Assembly (NCBI RefSeq): GCF_014646075.1
Contig: NZ_BMMT01000001.1
Span: 335,930 to 399,929 of the forward strand
Source of the DNA: Saccharopolyspora thermophila
Lineage (GTDB): Bacteria > Actinomycetota > Actinomycetes > Mycobacteriales > Pseudonocardiaceae
Length of the DNA: 64,000 nucleotides
Direction: 5' to 3'
Shown: positions 45,054 to 57,008 of the stretch, piece after piece
How positions within the stretch are numbered: position 1 is the stretch's first letter
How the letters are laid out: each line of letters opens with the position of its first letter
Program-made: the position numbers and the translations under genes
The notes under the pieces: generated by a model
What the model saw: only the letters and a program-made list of their open reading frames with translations
The model's database searches: none
What the model was told of the DNA's origin: nothing

Positions 45054-46040
45054 TCAGGCGCGGCCGTCGAAGAGGCTGGTGACCGAGCCGTCCTCGAAGA
45101 CCTGGTGGATCGCTTCGGCCACCAGCGGGGCGATCGACAGGACCGTCAGGTTCGGGAAGCGACGCTCCTCCGGGATCGGCAGCGTGTTGGTCAGCACGAC
45201 CTCCTTCGCGCCGCAGGACGACAGCCGCTCCGCGGCCGGGCCGGACAGCACCGCGTGGGTCGCCGCGATGATGACGTCCTTCGCGCCCGCCGCGATCAGC
45301 TGCTCGGTCGCCTTGGTGATGGTGCCGCCGGTGTCGATCATGTCGTCGACCAGCACGCACAGCCGGCCTTCGACGTCACCGACGACGCGGTTGGCCACCA
45401 CCTGGTTGGGCTTGTTGGGGTCGCGGGTCTTGTGGATGAACGCCAGCGGGGTGCCGCCGAGCTCGTCGGCCCACTTCTCCGCCACCCGGACGCGACCGGA
45501 GTCGGGGGAGACCACGGTGATCTGCTCGTTGGCGTAGGTGTCGCGGATGTAGCCGGCCAGCAGCTTCTGGGCCATCAGGTGGTCCACCGGGCCGTCGAAG
45601 AAGCCCTGGATCTGGTCGGTGTGCAGATCCACCGCCATGATCCGGTCCGCGCCCGCGGTCTTGAACAGATCCGCCATCAGCCGCGCCGAGATCGGCTCGC
45701 GGCCCTTGTGCTTCTTGTCCTGGCGGGCGTAGCCGTAGAACGGCATAACCACGGTGATGCGCTTGGCGCTGGCGCGCTTGAGCGCGTCCACCATGATCAG
45801 CTGTTCCATGATGGCGTCGTTGAGCGGGTTGCAGTGCGACTGGATGACGAAGGCGTCGCAGCCGCGCACCGACTCGTCGTACCGCACGAAGATCTCGCCG
45901 TTGGCGAACTTGTAGGCAGCCTGGGGCGTGACCGTTACGTCGAGCTGCTTGGCCACCTCCTCGGCAAGTTCCGGGTGACTGCTACCGGAGAAGAGCTTGA
46001 GGCTCTTCTTCGGGGTCGCAGACATGGCACTCACGGTCAT
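45054..46040 (-). CDS. prs: Ribose-phosphate pyrophosphokinase
   Basis: A 328-residue class I PRPP synthetase with FANGEIFVRYDESVRGCD, YGYARQDKKHKGREPISARL (ATP loop), DLHTDQIQGFF and the PRPP-binding VDDMIDTGGTI. It makes PRPP for nucleotide, His and Trp synthesis. ATG 46040 is chosen because GGGGAGGG is 3-4 nt upstream; an earlier in-frame ATG at 46067 would overlap glmU. It follows glmU closely, as in mycobacteria. Confidence 0.97.
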   Translation of the reverse strand: MTVSAMSATPKKSLKLFSGSSHPELAEEVAKQLDVTVTPQAAYKFANGEIFVRYDESVRGCDAFVIQSHCNPLNDAIMEQLIMVDALKRASAKRITVVMPFYGYARQDKKHKGREPISARLMADLFKTAGADRIMAVDLHTDQIQGFFDGPVDHLMAQKLLAGYIRDTYANEQITVVSPDSGRVRVAEKWADELGGTPLAFIHKTRDPNKPNQVVANRVVGDVEGRLCVLVDDMIDTGGTITKATEQLIAAGAKDVIIAATHAVLSGPAAERLSSCGAKEVVLTNTLPIPEERRFPNLTVLSIAPLVAEAIHQVFEDGSVTSLFDGRA

Positions 46041-46063
46041 CGTCCCTCCCCGTTCGACGTCCG

Positions 46064-47581
46064 TCATCGGGCGTCTTCCGTCGGATTGGTGGTTCGTTCC
46101 TTCGCCAAAGCCTGTTGTGCGGCCTGGTCAGCGGCGGTGCCGGGGCGGCGCCTGGCCACCCAGCCCTCGATGTTGCGTTGCCTCCCGCGGGCGACCGCCA
46201 TCGCTCCGGGGGGGACATCCTCGGTGATCGTCGACCCGGCGGCGGTGTAGGCCCCGTCGCCGATCTCGACCGGGGCGACGAACGTGTTGTCCGCGCCGGT
46301 GCGGGCGTGCGACCCGACCACGGTGCGGTGCTTGTGCACCCCGTCGTAGTTGACGAAGATCGTGGCGGCGCCGATGTTGCTGTGGTCGCCGATGGTCGCA
46401 TCGCCCACATAGGTCAGGTGCGGCACCTTGGTGCCCTCGCCGATGGTGGCGTTCTTGGTCTCCACGAACGTGCCGATCTTGCCGTTGGCGCCGAGCGCGG
46501 TGCCGGGCCGCAGGAACGCGAACGGCCCGACCTTGGCGCCCGGGCCGATCTCGGCGCCGTCGCCGTGGGTGCGCACCACGGACGCACCGGGGTGCACCAC
46601 GCAGCCGGTCAGGGTGGTGTCCGGGCCGATGGTGGCGCCCTCGCCGACGGTGGTCCCGGCGCGCAGCTGCACCCCGGGTTCGAGCACGACGTCGCGGTCC
46701 AGCTCGACGTCGCAGTCCAGCCACACCGAGGCGGGGTCGACGACCGTGACACCCGCGCGCATCCAGCGCTCCAGCAGCCGCCGGTTCAGCTCGGCGCCGA
46801 GCCGGGCCAGCTGGACACGGTCGTTGACGCCTTCCACCAGCCACGGATCGCCGCACACCAGGGCGCCGACCGGGCGCCCGTCGGCGCGGGCGATCGACAG
46901 CACATCGGTGAGGTACAGCTCGCCCTGGGCGTTGTCGGTGGACAGCCGCTGGAGCGCGTCGGCGAGCACGGCCGCGTCGAAGGCGTACACTCCGGAGTTG
47001 ATCTCGGTGATCTCCGCCTGCTCCGGGCTGGCGTCCTTCTGCTCGACGATGCCGGTGACCCGGCCGTCGGCGTCGCGCAGCATGCGGCCGTACCCGGTGG
47101 GGTCCTCGACGACCGCGGTCAGCACGGTGACCGCGTTGCCGGCCCCGGCGTGCTCGTCGAGCAGGGCGCGCAGCGTCGCGCCGTCCAGCAGCGGCACGTC
47201 ACCGTAGCTGACCAGCACGGTGCCGGTGCGGCCGCCGGGCAGCGCGGACAGCCCGCAGGCGACGGCGTGGCCGGTGCCGAGCTGCTCCTCCTGCACCGCG
47301 GTCCGCAGCGGGCGGCCGAGCGCGTCGGCCAGCCCGCTCAGGTGCTCGGCGACGGCGTCGCGGCCGTGGCCCAGCACGACGACCAGCTCGTCGGGGTCGA
47401 CGTCGGCCGCGGCGCGCACCGCGTGTTCGACCAGGGGTCTGCCGGCGAGCCGGTGCAGCACCTTCGGTGTGGCCGATCGCATCCTGGTGCCCTCGCCCGC
47501 GGCGAGCACGATGGTGCTGACCGGGTGCGGGTGCGACGCGGCGACGGGGGAGGAGGGCTGGGCGAGGTCGCCCTGGAGCAT
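46064..47581 (-). CDS. glmU: Bifunctional GlcNAc-1-phosphate uridylyltransferase / GlcN-1-P acetyltransferase
   Basis: The 505-residue protein has the N-terminal nucleotidyltransferase ([26 protein letters not shown]) and a C-terminal left-handed beta-helix of hexapeptide repeats ([39 protein letters not shown]). It makes UDP-GlcNAc for cell wall synthesis. ATG 47581 has GGGAGAGCG close upstream. An extra 25 residues precede the catalytic fold. The Ala-rich tail is longer than in E. coli, as in other actinobacteria. Confidence 0.96.
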   Translation of the reverse strand: MLQGDLAQPSSPVAASHPHPVSTIVLAAGEGTRMRSATPKVLHRLAGRPLVEHAVRAAADVDPDELVVVLGHGRDAVAEHLSGLADALGRPLRTAVQEEQLGTGHAVACGLSALPGGRTGTVLVSYGDVPLLDGATLRALLDEHAGAGNAVTVLTAVVEDPTGYGRMLRDADGRVTGIVEQKDASPEQAEITEINSGVYAFDAAVLADALQRLSTDNAQGELYLTDVLSIARADGRPVGALVCGDPWLVEGVNDRVQLARLGAELNRRLLERWMRAGVTVVDPASVWLDCDVELDRDVVLEPGVQLRAGTTVGEGATIGPDTTLTGCVVHPGASVVRTHGDGAEIGPGAKVGPFAFLRPGTALGANGKIGTFVETKNATIGEGTKVPHLTYVGDATIGDHSNIGAATIFVNYDGVHKHRTVVGSHARTGADNTFVAPVEIGDGAYTAAGSTITEDVPPGAMAVARGRQRNIEGWVARRRPGTAADQAAQQALAKERTTNPTEDAR

Positions 47582-47869
47582 CAGCGCTCTCCCTTGATCT
47601 CTAAAGCGGCTCGACGGCCGACAGTGCCTGTTGCGTCCAAGCGGGTGAAGGGTAACCGGCCCAGTGCCCCCGTGGGTCCGGTGCCCCCGCACGCCCCTCC
47701 GGCGGGTGTGATGGTACCGCCGATCGGGCCTATCCTGACCACGCAGAAGGGTCTCTAGCTGCGGCTTTGTGATCTTCACCGCGGTTGGCCGGGTGGGGGC
47801 CGGCCGGTCTCGCGCGGCTCCGCCGCGGCCGGTGCCGAGGCGCTCGGCCCGACCCCGTTCGGGACCGGT

Positions 47870-49627
47870 TCAGAGGGCGTCCGGGGGGATCCAGGTGGAA
47901 TGGTCCGCGGCCGGGCGGGACTGCGGGGTGGTGCTCGCCCCGGACAAGGCGGCCACGCGGTTGCCGCCGTCCCGCTTCGCCTGGTACATCGCGGCGTCCG
48001 CGCGGGCCAGCACCTGCGCGGCCGACTCCTGCGGGCGCATCGCGACCACGCCGATGGACAGCGTCACACCGCGCGACAGCTCGGGGGGCAGCCGGTCGAC
48101 CGCCTCGACGGTGCGCTGCAGCGCGGCCTCGGCGGCGCCGAGCGTGGCGCCCGGGAGCAGGACCACGAACTCGTCCCCGCCGTAGCGGGCCACGAAGTCG
48201 TCCGTGCGCAGCGTGTCGCGCAGGGTGACCGCGACGGTGCGCAGCACGTCGTCGCCCTCGGCGTGCGAGCAGCGGTCGTTGACGCTCTTGAAACCGTCGA
48301 GGTCGACCAGCGCCACCGCGAGCGGTTGCGCGTCGGGCTCGTTCAGCAGGGTCTCCAGGCGGTCGTCGAGCGCGCGGCGGTTGGACAGCCCGGTCAGCGG
48401 GTCCTGCAGCGCCTGGCGCGTGATCGCGTCGTGCTTGTGGCTCAGCCGCGAGTTCTCCAGCCGGGTGACCAAAGTGGACAACCGGGCCTGGCGCATCGTC
48501 CACAGCTCGGTCTCCAGCTCCAGCGCGTACTCCCGCAGCGCGTCGTGCAGGTCCGTGCTGTCCAGTTCGGTCAGGTGCGCGTACTCGCGGGCCAGCGAGA
48601 TCCGCAGCGTGGGTTCGGAGGTGTCGTTCTCCAGCTCCGTGCGGGTGTCCGCGAGCAGGTCCACGGCCTCGTCCCCGCGTCCGGCCCGCACCAGGCATCG
48701 CGACAGCGCGATCGCGACGATGATCTTCTCGCGCGGGTGGATGGCGCGGTCCTGGGTCCGTAGCACCTCCAGCCGCTCGATGTGTTCCTCGTGCGGTTGC
48801 GCCAGCGCGTGCGCCGCGCCCAGCACGGGCAGCTGCTCCGCGGCCGGGCGGTCGGACACCCGGGGGAACAACGACTCCCGCCACGGGCCCTCCACCGCGA
48901 CCGCGATGGCCGAGGCGGTGGAGAACCGGGCGTTGGCCTCGTCGTCCTGGCCGATGCGCTCCAGGCGCAGGCCCCAGCCGAGCAGCATCCGGCACCGGTT
49001 GATCATGTGCACCGCGATCTCGTGCGGACCGCCGCTTTCCCGGATGCGCTGGTGGGCGCGGGCCATCACCTCGTCGGCCATCTCGTACACACCGAGCTGG
49101 GTGAGCACCAGGCCGATGTCGATCAGCGAGGTCGCCAGCAGCCGATCCCAGGACCGGCGGCCCAGCGTGCGGTCGGGCACCAGTTCCTCGTCGAGCATCG
49201 CCAGGCCGTGCGCGACCTCGGTCAGCGCGCTGTCCTCGCTGCCAGCGAGCAGGGCGCGTCGGCCGCGCAGCGCATGCGCGTCGGCCTGCAGCACGTCGAG
49301 GCCGTGCCGGCGGGTGTGGCTGAGTAGTTCGTCGAGCAGCGGGTCGGCGCTGTCCACCAGGTCAGGGGTGGCCAGCCGCATGGCCGCGCAGTGCCGCAGC
49401 AGCTGGGCGACGATGCGCGGTTCACCGCGCCGCTGCGCCTCGGCGAGCAGGTTGTCGGCCTCGCGGATCGTGCTGCGCTGGCTGGCCGGGTCGCTGTGCT
49501 GGCCGACTGCGTTGAGTTCGCGGGCGCGCCCCACCAACCACGCGTCGGACACCTCGCTCAGCGTGGTTGCCGCTTCCTCCCGCACGGCGGTCGTGTCGTC
49601 GCGCAGCGGCCCACACCCCCTGTTCAC
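47870..49627 (-). CDS. Diguanylate cyclase (GGDEF) with helical-repeat N-terminus
   Basis: A 585-residue soluble protein. About residues 20-390 form Ala/Leu-rich helical repeats of TPR type, 390-420 a linker helix, and 420-570 a GGDEF domain with intact YGGDEFVVLLPG and an RTDD inhibitory site five residues before it (RxxD). It should make c-di-GMP with product inhibition. GTG 49627 has GGGAGG 4-5 nt upstream and lies after the tRNA gene; the open frame further upstream runs through the tRNA and is not coding. No sensor domain of known type is visible. Confidence 0.9.
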   Translation of the reverse strand: MNRGCGPLRDDTTAVREEAATTLSEVSDAWLVGRARELNAVGQHSDPASQRSTIREADNLLAEAQRRGEPRIVAQLLRHCAAMRLATPDLVDSADPLLDELLSHTRRHGLDVLQADAHALRGRRALLAGSEDSALTEVAHGLAMLDEELVPDRTLGRRSWDRLLATSLIDIGLVLTQLGVYEMADEVMARAHQRIRESGGPHEIAVHMINRCRMLLGWGLRLERIGQDDEANARFSTASAIAVAVEGPWRESLFPRVSDRPAAEQLPVLGAAHALAQPHEEHIERLEVLRTQDRAIHPREKIIVAIALSRCLVRAGRGDEAVDLLADTRTELENDTSEPTLRISLAREYAHLTELDSTDLHDALREYALELETELWTMRQARLSTLVTRLENSRLSHKHDAITRQALQDPLTGLSNRRALDDRLETLLNEPDAQPLAVALVDLDGFKSVNDRCSHAEGDDVLRTVAVTLRDTLRTDDFVARYGGDEFVVLLPGATLGAAEAALQRTVEAVDRLPPELSRGVTLSIGVVAMRPQESAAQVLARADAAMYQAKRDGGNRVAALSGASTTPQSRPAADHSTWIPPDAL

Positions 49628-49686
49628 CCTGCCTCCCGGCCGGTCGGCGATGCCGCGCTCCGCGTCCGCTCCGGGAGGACCGCTCG

Positions 49687-49757
49687 CTCCGCCGCCAGGA
49701 TTCGAACCTGGACCATCGGAACCAAAATCCGAGGTGCTGCCTTTACACCACGGCGGA
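49687..49757 (-). tRNA. tRNA-Gln (anticodon UUG)
   Basis: The minus strand folds as a tRNA: acceptor TCCGCCG/CGGCGGA, D-arm GGTGTAAAGGCAGC, anticodon stem TCGGA/TCCGA around TTTTGGT giving anticodon TTG, and T-arm with GGTTCGAATCC. CCA is not encoded. A glutamine tRNA is found in this part of the chromosome in other actinobacteria too (my recollection). Confidence 0.95.
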
Positions 49758-50045
49758 TCGGGCGTCCTCGGCCCTCGGCGCCGGTGTGCTGCCCCCCGGC
49801 GCCGCTGCCCGAGCTTACCGGCCCGGGATGACAGGCGGTGGTACCCGGGCGACATCGTGGCACGGGCGTCCGGACGGGTCGGGTCGCGGGGGGCGGCGCG
49901 GTCGGCACGTCGTTGGGACGTGATGCGAGCCCACCCGGTTGCGTCCACCATCGAATGGGTGAACACCGGCGATTCGGACACGCCCGGGGGAGCGCGACAC
50001 GCCGCGATTTTGCCGCCCGGGGGTGACGATTCGGCATCAAAGAAC

Positions 50046-50075
50046 TTACGCTAGCGTAGGTTACGGTTCCGTAGG
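50046..50075. promoter_or_regulatory. Two tandem palindromic operators (TTACG-N4-CGTAGG x2)
   Basis: Unit 1 is TTACGCTAGCGTAGG (50046-50060) and unit 2 is TTACGGTTCCGTAGG (50061-50075), back to back. Each contains an internal dyad (TACG-N4-CGTA). They lie about 80-105 bp before the desaturase start and overlap a possible -10 (TACGCT). The form fits a TetR-family dimer site; a TetR gene follows the desaturase. The rest of 49758-50152 has no gene. Confidence 0.65.
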
Positions 50076-50152
50076 TGGAGGTGTTGCGGAGCCGTGCTTC
50101 CCCGCGCTGAACGCAGTTTTCCCACCTCCACAACGCCATTCGAGGTATGAGC

Positions 50153-51121
50153 ATGACCGCAGCAACCGAGCGCGTCGTCGCTTCCGAGGCCCGCGCGGAG
50201 TCCGGGCCCAAGCCGTTGACCGCAGGCACCCGCCCCTTCGTTGCGCAGCTGTCGGTGTACGTGTTCGTGGTGGTGCCGTTCATCGCGCTGCTGGCGGCGG
50301 TCCCGGCGGCCTGGGGCTGGGGCCTCGGCTGGGTCGACGTCACCCTGGCGGCGGTCCTCTACGTCGCGACGGGGCTGGGCGTCACGGTCGGCTACCACCG
50401 CTACTTCACGCACGGCTCGTTCAAGACCAACCGCGGCGTCAAGCTGACGCTGGCGATCGCCGGCATGATGGCCGTCCAGGGCCCGGTGATCAACTGGGTC
50501 GCCGACCACCGCCGCCACCACGCCTACTCCGACCGCGAGGGCGACCCGCACTCCCCGTGGCGCTTCGGCAGCTCCCCGGTCGCGCTGGCCAAGGGCTTCT
50601 GGTACGCCCACATGGGCTGGCTGTTCCAGCGCGACCTGACCAACCAGGACCGCTTCGCCCCCGACCTGCTCAAGGACCGCGAGCTGGTGCGGGTCAACAG
50701 GCTGTTCCCGCTGTGGACCGCGGTCAGCCTGGTGTTGCCGGCCGTGCTGGGCGGCCTGATCACCTGGTCGCTGTGGGGAGCCTTCACCGCGTTCTTCTGG
50801 GCCGGTCTGGTGCGGGTGTCGCTGCTGCACCACGTGACCTGGTCGGTGAACTCGATCTGCCACATGATCGGTGAGCGGCCGTTCAAGAGCCGCGACCGGG
50901 CGGCGAACTTCTGGCCGCTGGCGATCCTGTCCTTCGGCGAGTCCTGGCACAACTCGCACCACGCCGACCCGACCTGTGCCCGGCACGGGGTGCTGCGTGG
51001 CCAGCTGGACATCTCGGCGCGGGTGATCTGGTTTCTTGAGAAGCTCGGCTGGGCATGGAAGGTCCGCTGGCCCAACGACAAGCGCCTGGCGCGCATCGCG
51101 GTCACCAAGTACAAGAGCTGA
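50153..51121 (+). CDS. Membrane acyl-CoA/acyl-lipid desaturase
   Basis: A 322-residue membrane di-iron desaturase with the three histidine boxes HRYFTH, DHRRHH and HNSHH and four hydrophobic segments. It introduces a double bond (probably delta-9) into fatty acyl chains, with electrons from a separate ferredoxin or reductase. It has no cytochrome b5 domain. ATG 50153 has GAGG 7 nt upstream; ATG 50147 is too close to that RBS. The operators and downstream TetR suggest control by lipid state. Confidence 0.93.
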   Translation: MTAATERVVASEARAESGPKPLTAGTRPFVAQLSVYVFVVVPFIALLAAVPAAWGWGLGWVDVTLAAVLYVATGLGVTVGYHRYFTHGSFKTNRGVKLTLAIAGMMAVQGPVINWVADHRRHHAYSDREGDPHSPWRFGSSPVALAKGFWYAHMGWLFQRDLTNQDRFAPDLLKDRELVRVNRLFPLWTAVSLVLPAVLGGLITWSLWGAFTAFFWAGLVRVSLLHHVTWSVNSICHMIGERPFKSRDRAANFWPLAILSFGESWHNSHHADPTCARHGVLRGQLDISARVIWFLEKLGWAWKVRWPNDKRLARIAVTKYKS

Positions 51122-51136
51122 TCGCCCCGCAGGCGG

Positions 51137-51173
51137 AGCGTCCGCGTGGCACCGGCCGTGCGGACGCTTTTTT
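51137..51173 (+). terminator. Intrinsic terminator after the desaturase
   Basis: AGCGTCCGC (51137-51145) pairs with GCGGACGCT (51160-51168), directly followed by a run of six T. It is the most classical terminator in the window. Confidence 0.9.
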
Positions 51174-51221
51174 CGTCGGGTCGCCACCATGCGGTCGGGT
51201 GTGCACCTTAGGGTGGTGCGA

Positions 51222-51893
51222 GTGGTATCGAGACGACGCGGGCGGAACGCGCCCGAACCCGCCGCGGCGCGGCCGACGGGGCGCACCGCACGGGTTCGGA
51301 TGACCGGGAAGGAACGCCGCCAGCAGCTGCTTGACGTGGCGCGCGCGCTGTTCGCGGAGAAGGGCTTCGACGGCACGTCGATCGAGGAGATCGCGCACCG
51401 GGCCGGGGTCTCCAAGCCGGTGGTCTACGAGCACTTCGGCGGCAAGGAGGGCATCTACGCGGTGGTGGTGGACCGCGAGATGCGCAACCTGCTCGACCTG
51501 GTCGTCTCCGCGTTGTCCGCCGGGCACCCGCGGGACCTGCTGGAGCAGGCGGCGCGGGCGCTGCTGGACTACATCGACAGTTCCACCGACGGCTTCCGGG
51601 TGCTGGTGCGTGACTCGCCGGTGGCCAGCACCAGCGGCACGTTCTCGAGCCTGCTCAACGACATCGCCAGCCAGGTCGAGCACATCCTGGGGCTGCAGTT
51701 CAGCGCCCGCGGCTACGACGCGAAGCTCGCCCCGCTCTACAGCCAGGCGCTGGTTGGCATGGTGGCCCTCACCGGGCAGTGGTGGCTGGAGGCCCGCAAA
51801 CCGAAGAAGGAGGAGGTCGCCGCGCACCTGGTCAACCTCGCCTGGAACGGCCTGTCCCACCTGGAGCACAAGCCGCGCCTGTCCACGAAATGA
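51222..51893 (+). CDS. TetR-family regulator, probable desaturase regulator
   Basis: About 223 residues. The N-terminal helix-turn-helix is ALFAEKGFDGTSIEEIAHRAGVSKPVVYEHFGGKEGIYA, a clear TetR head; the C-terminal ligand domain is unassigned. The GTG start at 51222 has AGGG upstream and keeps the RVRMTGKERRQ lead-in often seen in this subgroup; ATG 51300 would give a 197-residue form. It follows the desaturase in the same direction and is the best candidate to bind the tandem operators (inference). Confidence 0.9.
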   Translation: MVSRRRGRNAPEPAAARPTGRTARVRMTGKERRQQLLDVARALFAEKGFDGTSIEEIAHRAGVSKPVVYEHFGGKEGIYAVVVDREMRNLLDLVVSALSAGHPRDLLEQAARALLDYIDSSTDGFRVLVRDSPVASTSGTFSSLLNDIASQVEHILGLQFSARGYDAKLAPLYSQALVGMVALTGQWWLEARKPKKEEVAAHLVNLAWNGLSHLEHKPRLSTK

Positions 51894-51922
51894 CCGGGCG
51901 TTCGCAGCAGCGACGGCAATCG

Positions 51923-53119
51923 TCACGGCGTCCCGGCGGTGATGCGCAGGACCTTGTCGTCCATGCCGTTGGAGGTGGTGACGTAGAGGGCCCCGTCGGG
52001 GCCCTGGCGGGCGGCGCGGAGGCGGCCGTGGGTGCCGTCGAGCTCCGCCGGGACGTGCACCTCGCGCACAACGCCGTCGGGGCCGATGCGGAACAGCAGC
52101 AGCTTGCTGCCGTGCAGCGTGGCGACGGCCAGCATCCCGTCCAGCGAACCCCACTGCGGGCCGGTCAGGAACGTCGCACCGCAGGGGGCCAGACGTGCCG
52201 AGCCGGAGGACCACACCGCCGGGACGGCGTCCGGGAAACGCTGCAGGTCGGTCATCGGCACGTCCTCGTCGTAGCTGGACTCGGTGCCGCCGCGCGACGG
52301 GTCCCAGCCGTGGTTGCCGCCGGCCCGCAGCAGGTTGATCTCGTCCTCACCGACCGGTCCGTGTTCGGAGACGAACACCTGGCCGCCCGGCCGCGGTGCC
52401 ACGCCCTGCACGTTGCGGTGCCCGTAGCTGTAGATCAGCCGTTCGCGCGGGTCGGGTGCGGTGCGGAACGGGTTGTCCGGCGGCGGGGCACCGGTGTCGA
52501 GGTTCATCCGTAGCACCTTCCCGCCCAGGGATCGGCGGTTCTGCGGGACCGCGGGACGCGCGGTGTCGCCGGTGCCCACCAGCAGTGAGCCGTCCGCGGC
52601 CAGCGCCGGGCGGCAGCCCGAGTGCCGGCCGCTGGGGTTCACCGGCAGCCCGGTGAGCAGGTCGCCGAGGCGGTCGGCGCGGGTGCCGTCCTCGGCCAGT
52701 CGCCAGGTGACGAGGCGGACGTCCACCGCGGTGCCGCCGACCTGGTGTGTCTGGCAGGTGATGAACCGCCGGTTGGTGGCGAAGTCCGGGTGGACCAGCA
52801 TGCCCAGCTGGCCGCCCTCGCCCTCGGCCAGCACGTCGCCGAGGTCGGCCTGCACCGGGCGCAGCTGCGCGCCCGGCGAGTGACCGGTGAGCAGCGCGAG
52901 CCGGCCGGGCCGCTGGGCGACCAGGGCGGTGCCGTCCGGCAGGAAGCCGATGTCCCACGGGTGCTCCAACCCGCTGGCCACCACCTCGACGCGCAGCGCC
53001 GGGGCGAGTGCGCTGCCGGTCGGCGCCGACCGGTTCGCGTTGCCCGCGTCGGTGCAGCCCGCGAGGGCGCAGACCAGGGCGAACACGGCGAACCGGGGGG
53101 CGAACCGGGGAGCGTGCAT
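51923..53119 (-). CDS. Lipoprotein PQQ-dependent sugar dehydrogenase-like protein
   Basis: The 398-residue protein has a lipoprotein signal (LVCALAGC) and a six-bladed propeller of the soluble glucose/aldose dehydrogenase (YliI/Gdh-B) family: GLEHPWDIGFLPDG, EGGQLGMLVHPDF, YGHRNVQGVA (PQQ/catalytic His region), SEHGPVGEDEINLL and GGNHGWDP. It would oxidise sugars outside the membrane if PQQ is available. No pqq genes are present. Convergent with the TetR gene; its start faces mfd across a spacer with tandem repeats. Confidence 0.9.
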   Translation of the reverse strand: MHAPRFAPRFAVFALVCALAGCTDAGNANRSAPTGSALAPALRVEVVASGLEHPWDIGFLPDGTALVAQRPGRLALLTGHSPGAQLRPVQADLGDVLAEGEGGQLGMLVHPDFATNRRFITCQTHQVGGTAVDVRLVTWRLAEDGTRADRLGDLLTGLPVNPSGRHSGCRPALAADGSLLVGTGDTARPAVPQNRRSLGGKVLRMNLDTGAPPPDNPFRTAPDPRERLIYSYGHRNVQGVAPRPGGQVFVSEHGPVGEDEINLLRAGGNHGWDPSRGGTESSYDEDVPMTDLQRFPDAVPAVWSSGSARLAPCGATFLTGPQWGSLDGMLAVATLHGSKLLLFRIGPDGVVREVHVPAELDGTHGRLRAARQGPDGALYVTTSNGMDDKVLRITAGTP

Positions 53120-53124
53120 GTGTC

Positions 53125-53162
53125 CAGTGTCACACCGATCATGCAGTGTCACATCGATCGTG
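53125..53162. repeat. Tandem 19-bp repeat in the divergent promoter region
   Basis: CAGTGTCACACCGATCATG (53125-53143) and CAGTGTCACATCGATCGTG (53144-53162) are back to back with two differences. Each includes GTGTCACA; on the other strand TGTGACAC. The repeat begins 6 bp upstream of the sugar dehydrogenase start codon, so it may be an operator or part of its promoter. Confidence 0.55.
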
Positions 53163-53296
53163 CGGTGCGTTCGGGCCGCCGCAGTGGTGTCGTCCCTGCG
53201 TCGTAGGCTGGGAGCCGACGCCTCTGGCCCTGGTTGCGGCGTGGTCCCGGGCAGAGGTGTGTCCGCATTCGCGACGTCTCGCTGCGAGGTAGCTCC

Positions 53297-56893
<3,597 letters not shown>

Positions 56894-57008
56894 CGCGGGT
56901 CAGGGTAACCGCTGTTCATCTCACCCGCACCCTCCTGAGTTGCCGGGATCCTGACGCGGCGTGACGGTTGATCCGGCTCCGCATCGGGTGACGAGGAGGC
57001 GCGGGATC

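Noticed and set aside
49627-49981. N-terminal extension of the GGDEF protein upstream of GTG 49627
   Set aside because: The frame runs through the tRNA-Gln gene; the peptide there is the familiar translation of a tRNA. A GTG with GGGAGG starts the gene after it.
52639-53142. Alternative long frames overlapping the sugar dehydrogenase gene on the same strand
   Set aside because: Arg/Ser/Ala-rich shadow of the real gene, which has a lipobox and propeller motifs.
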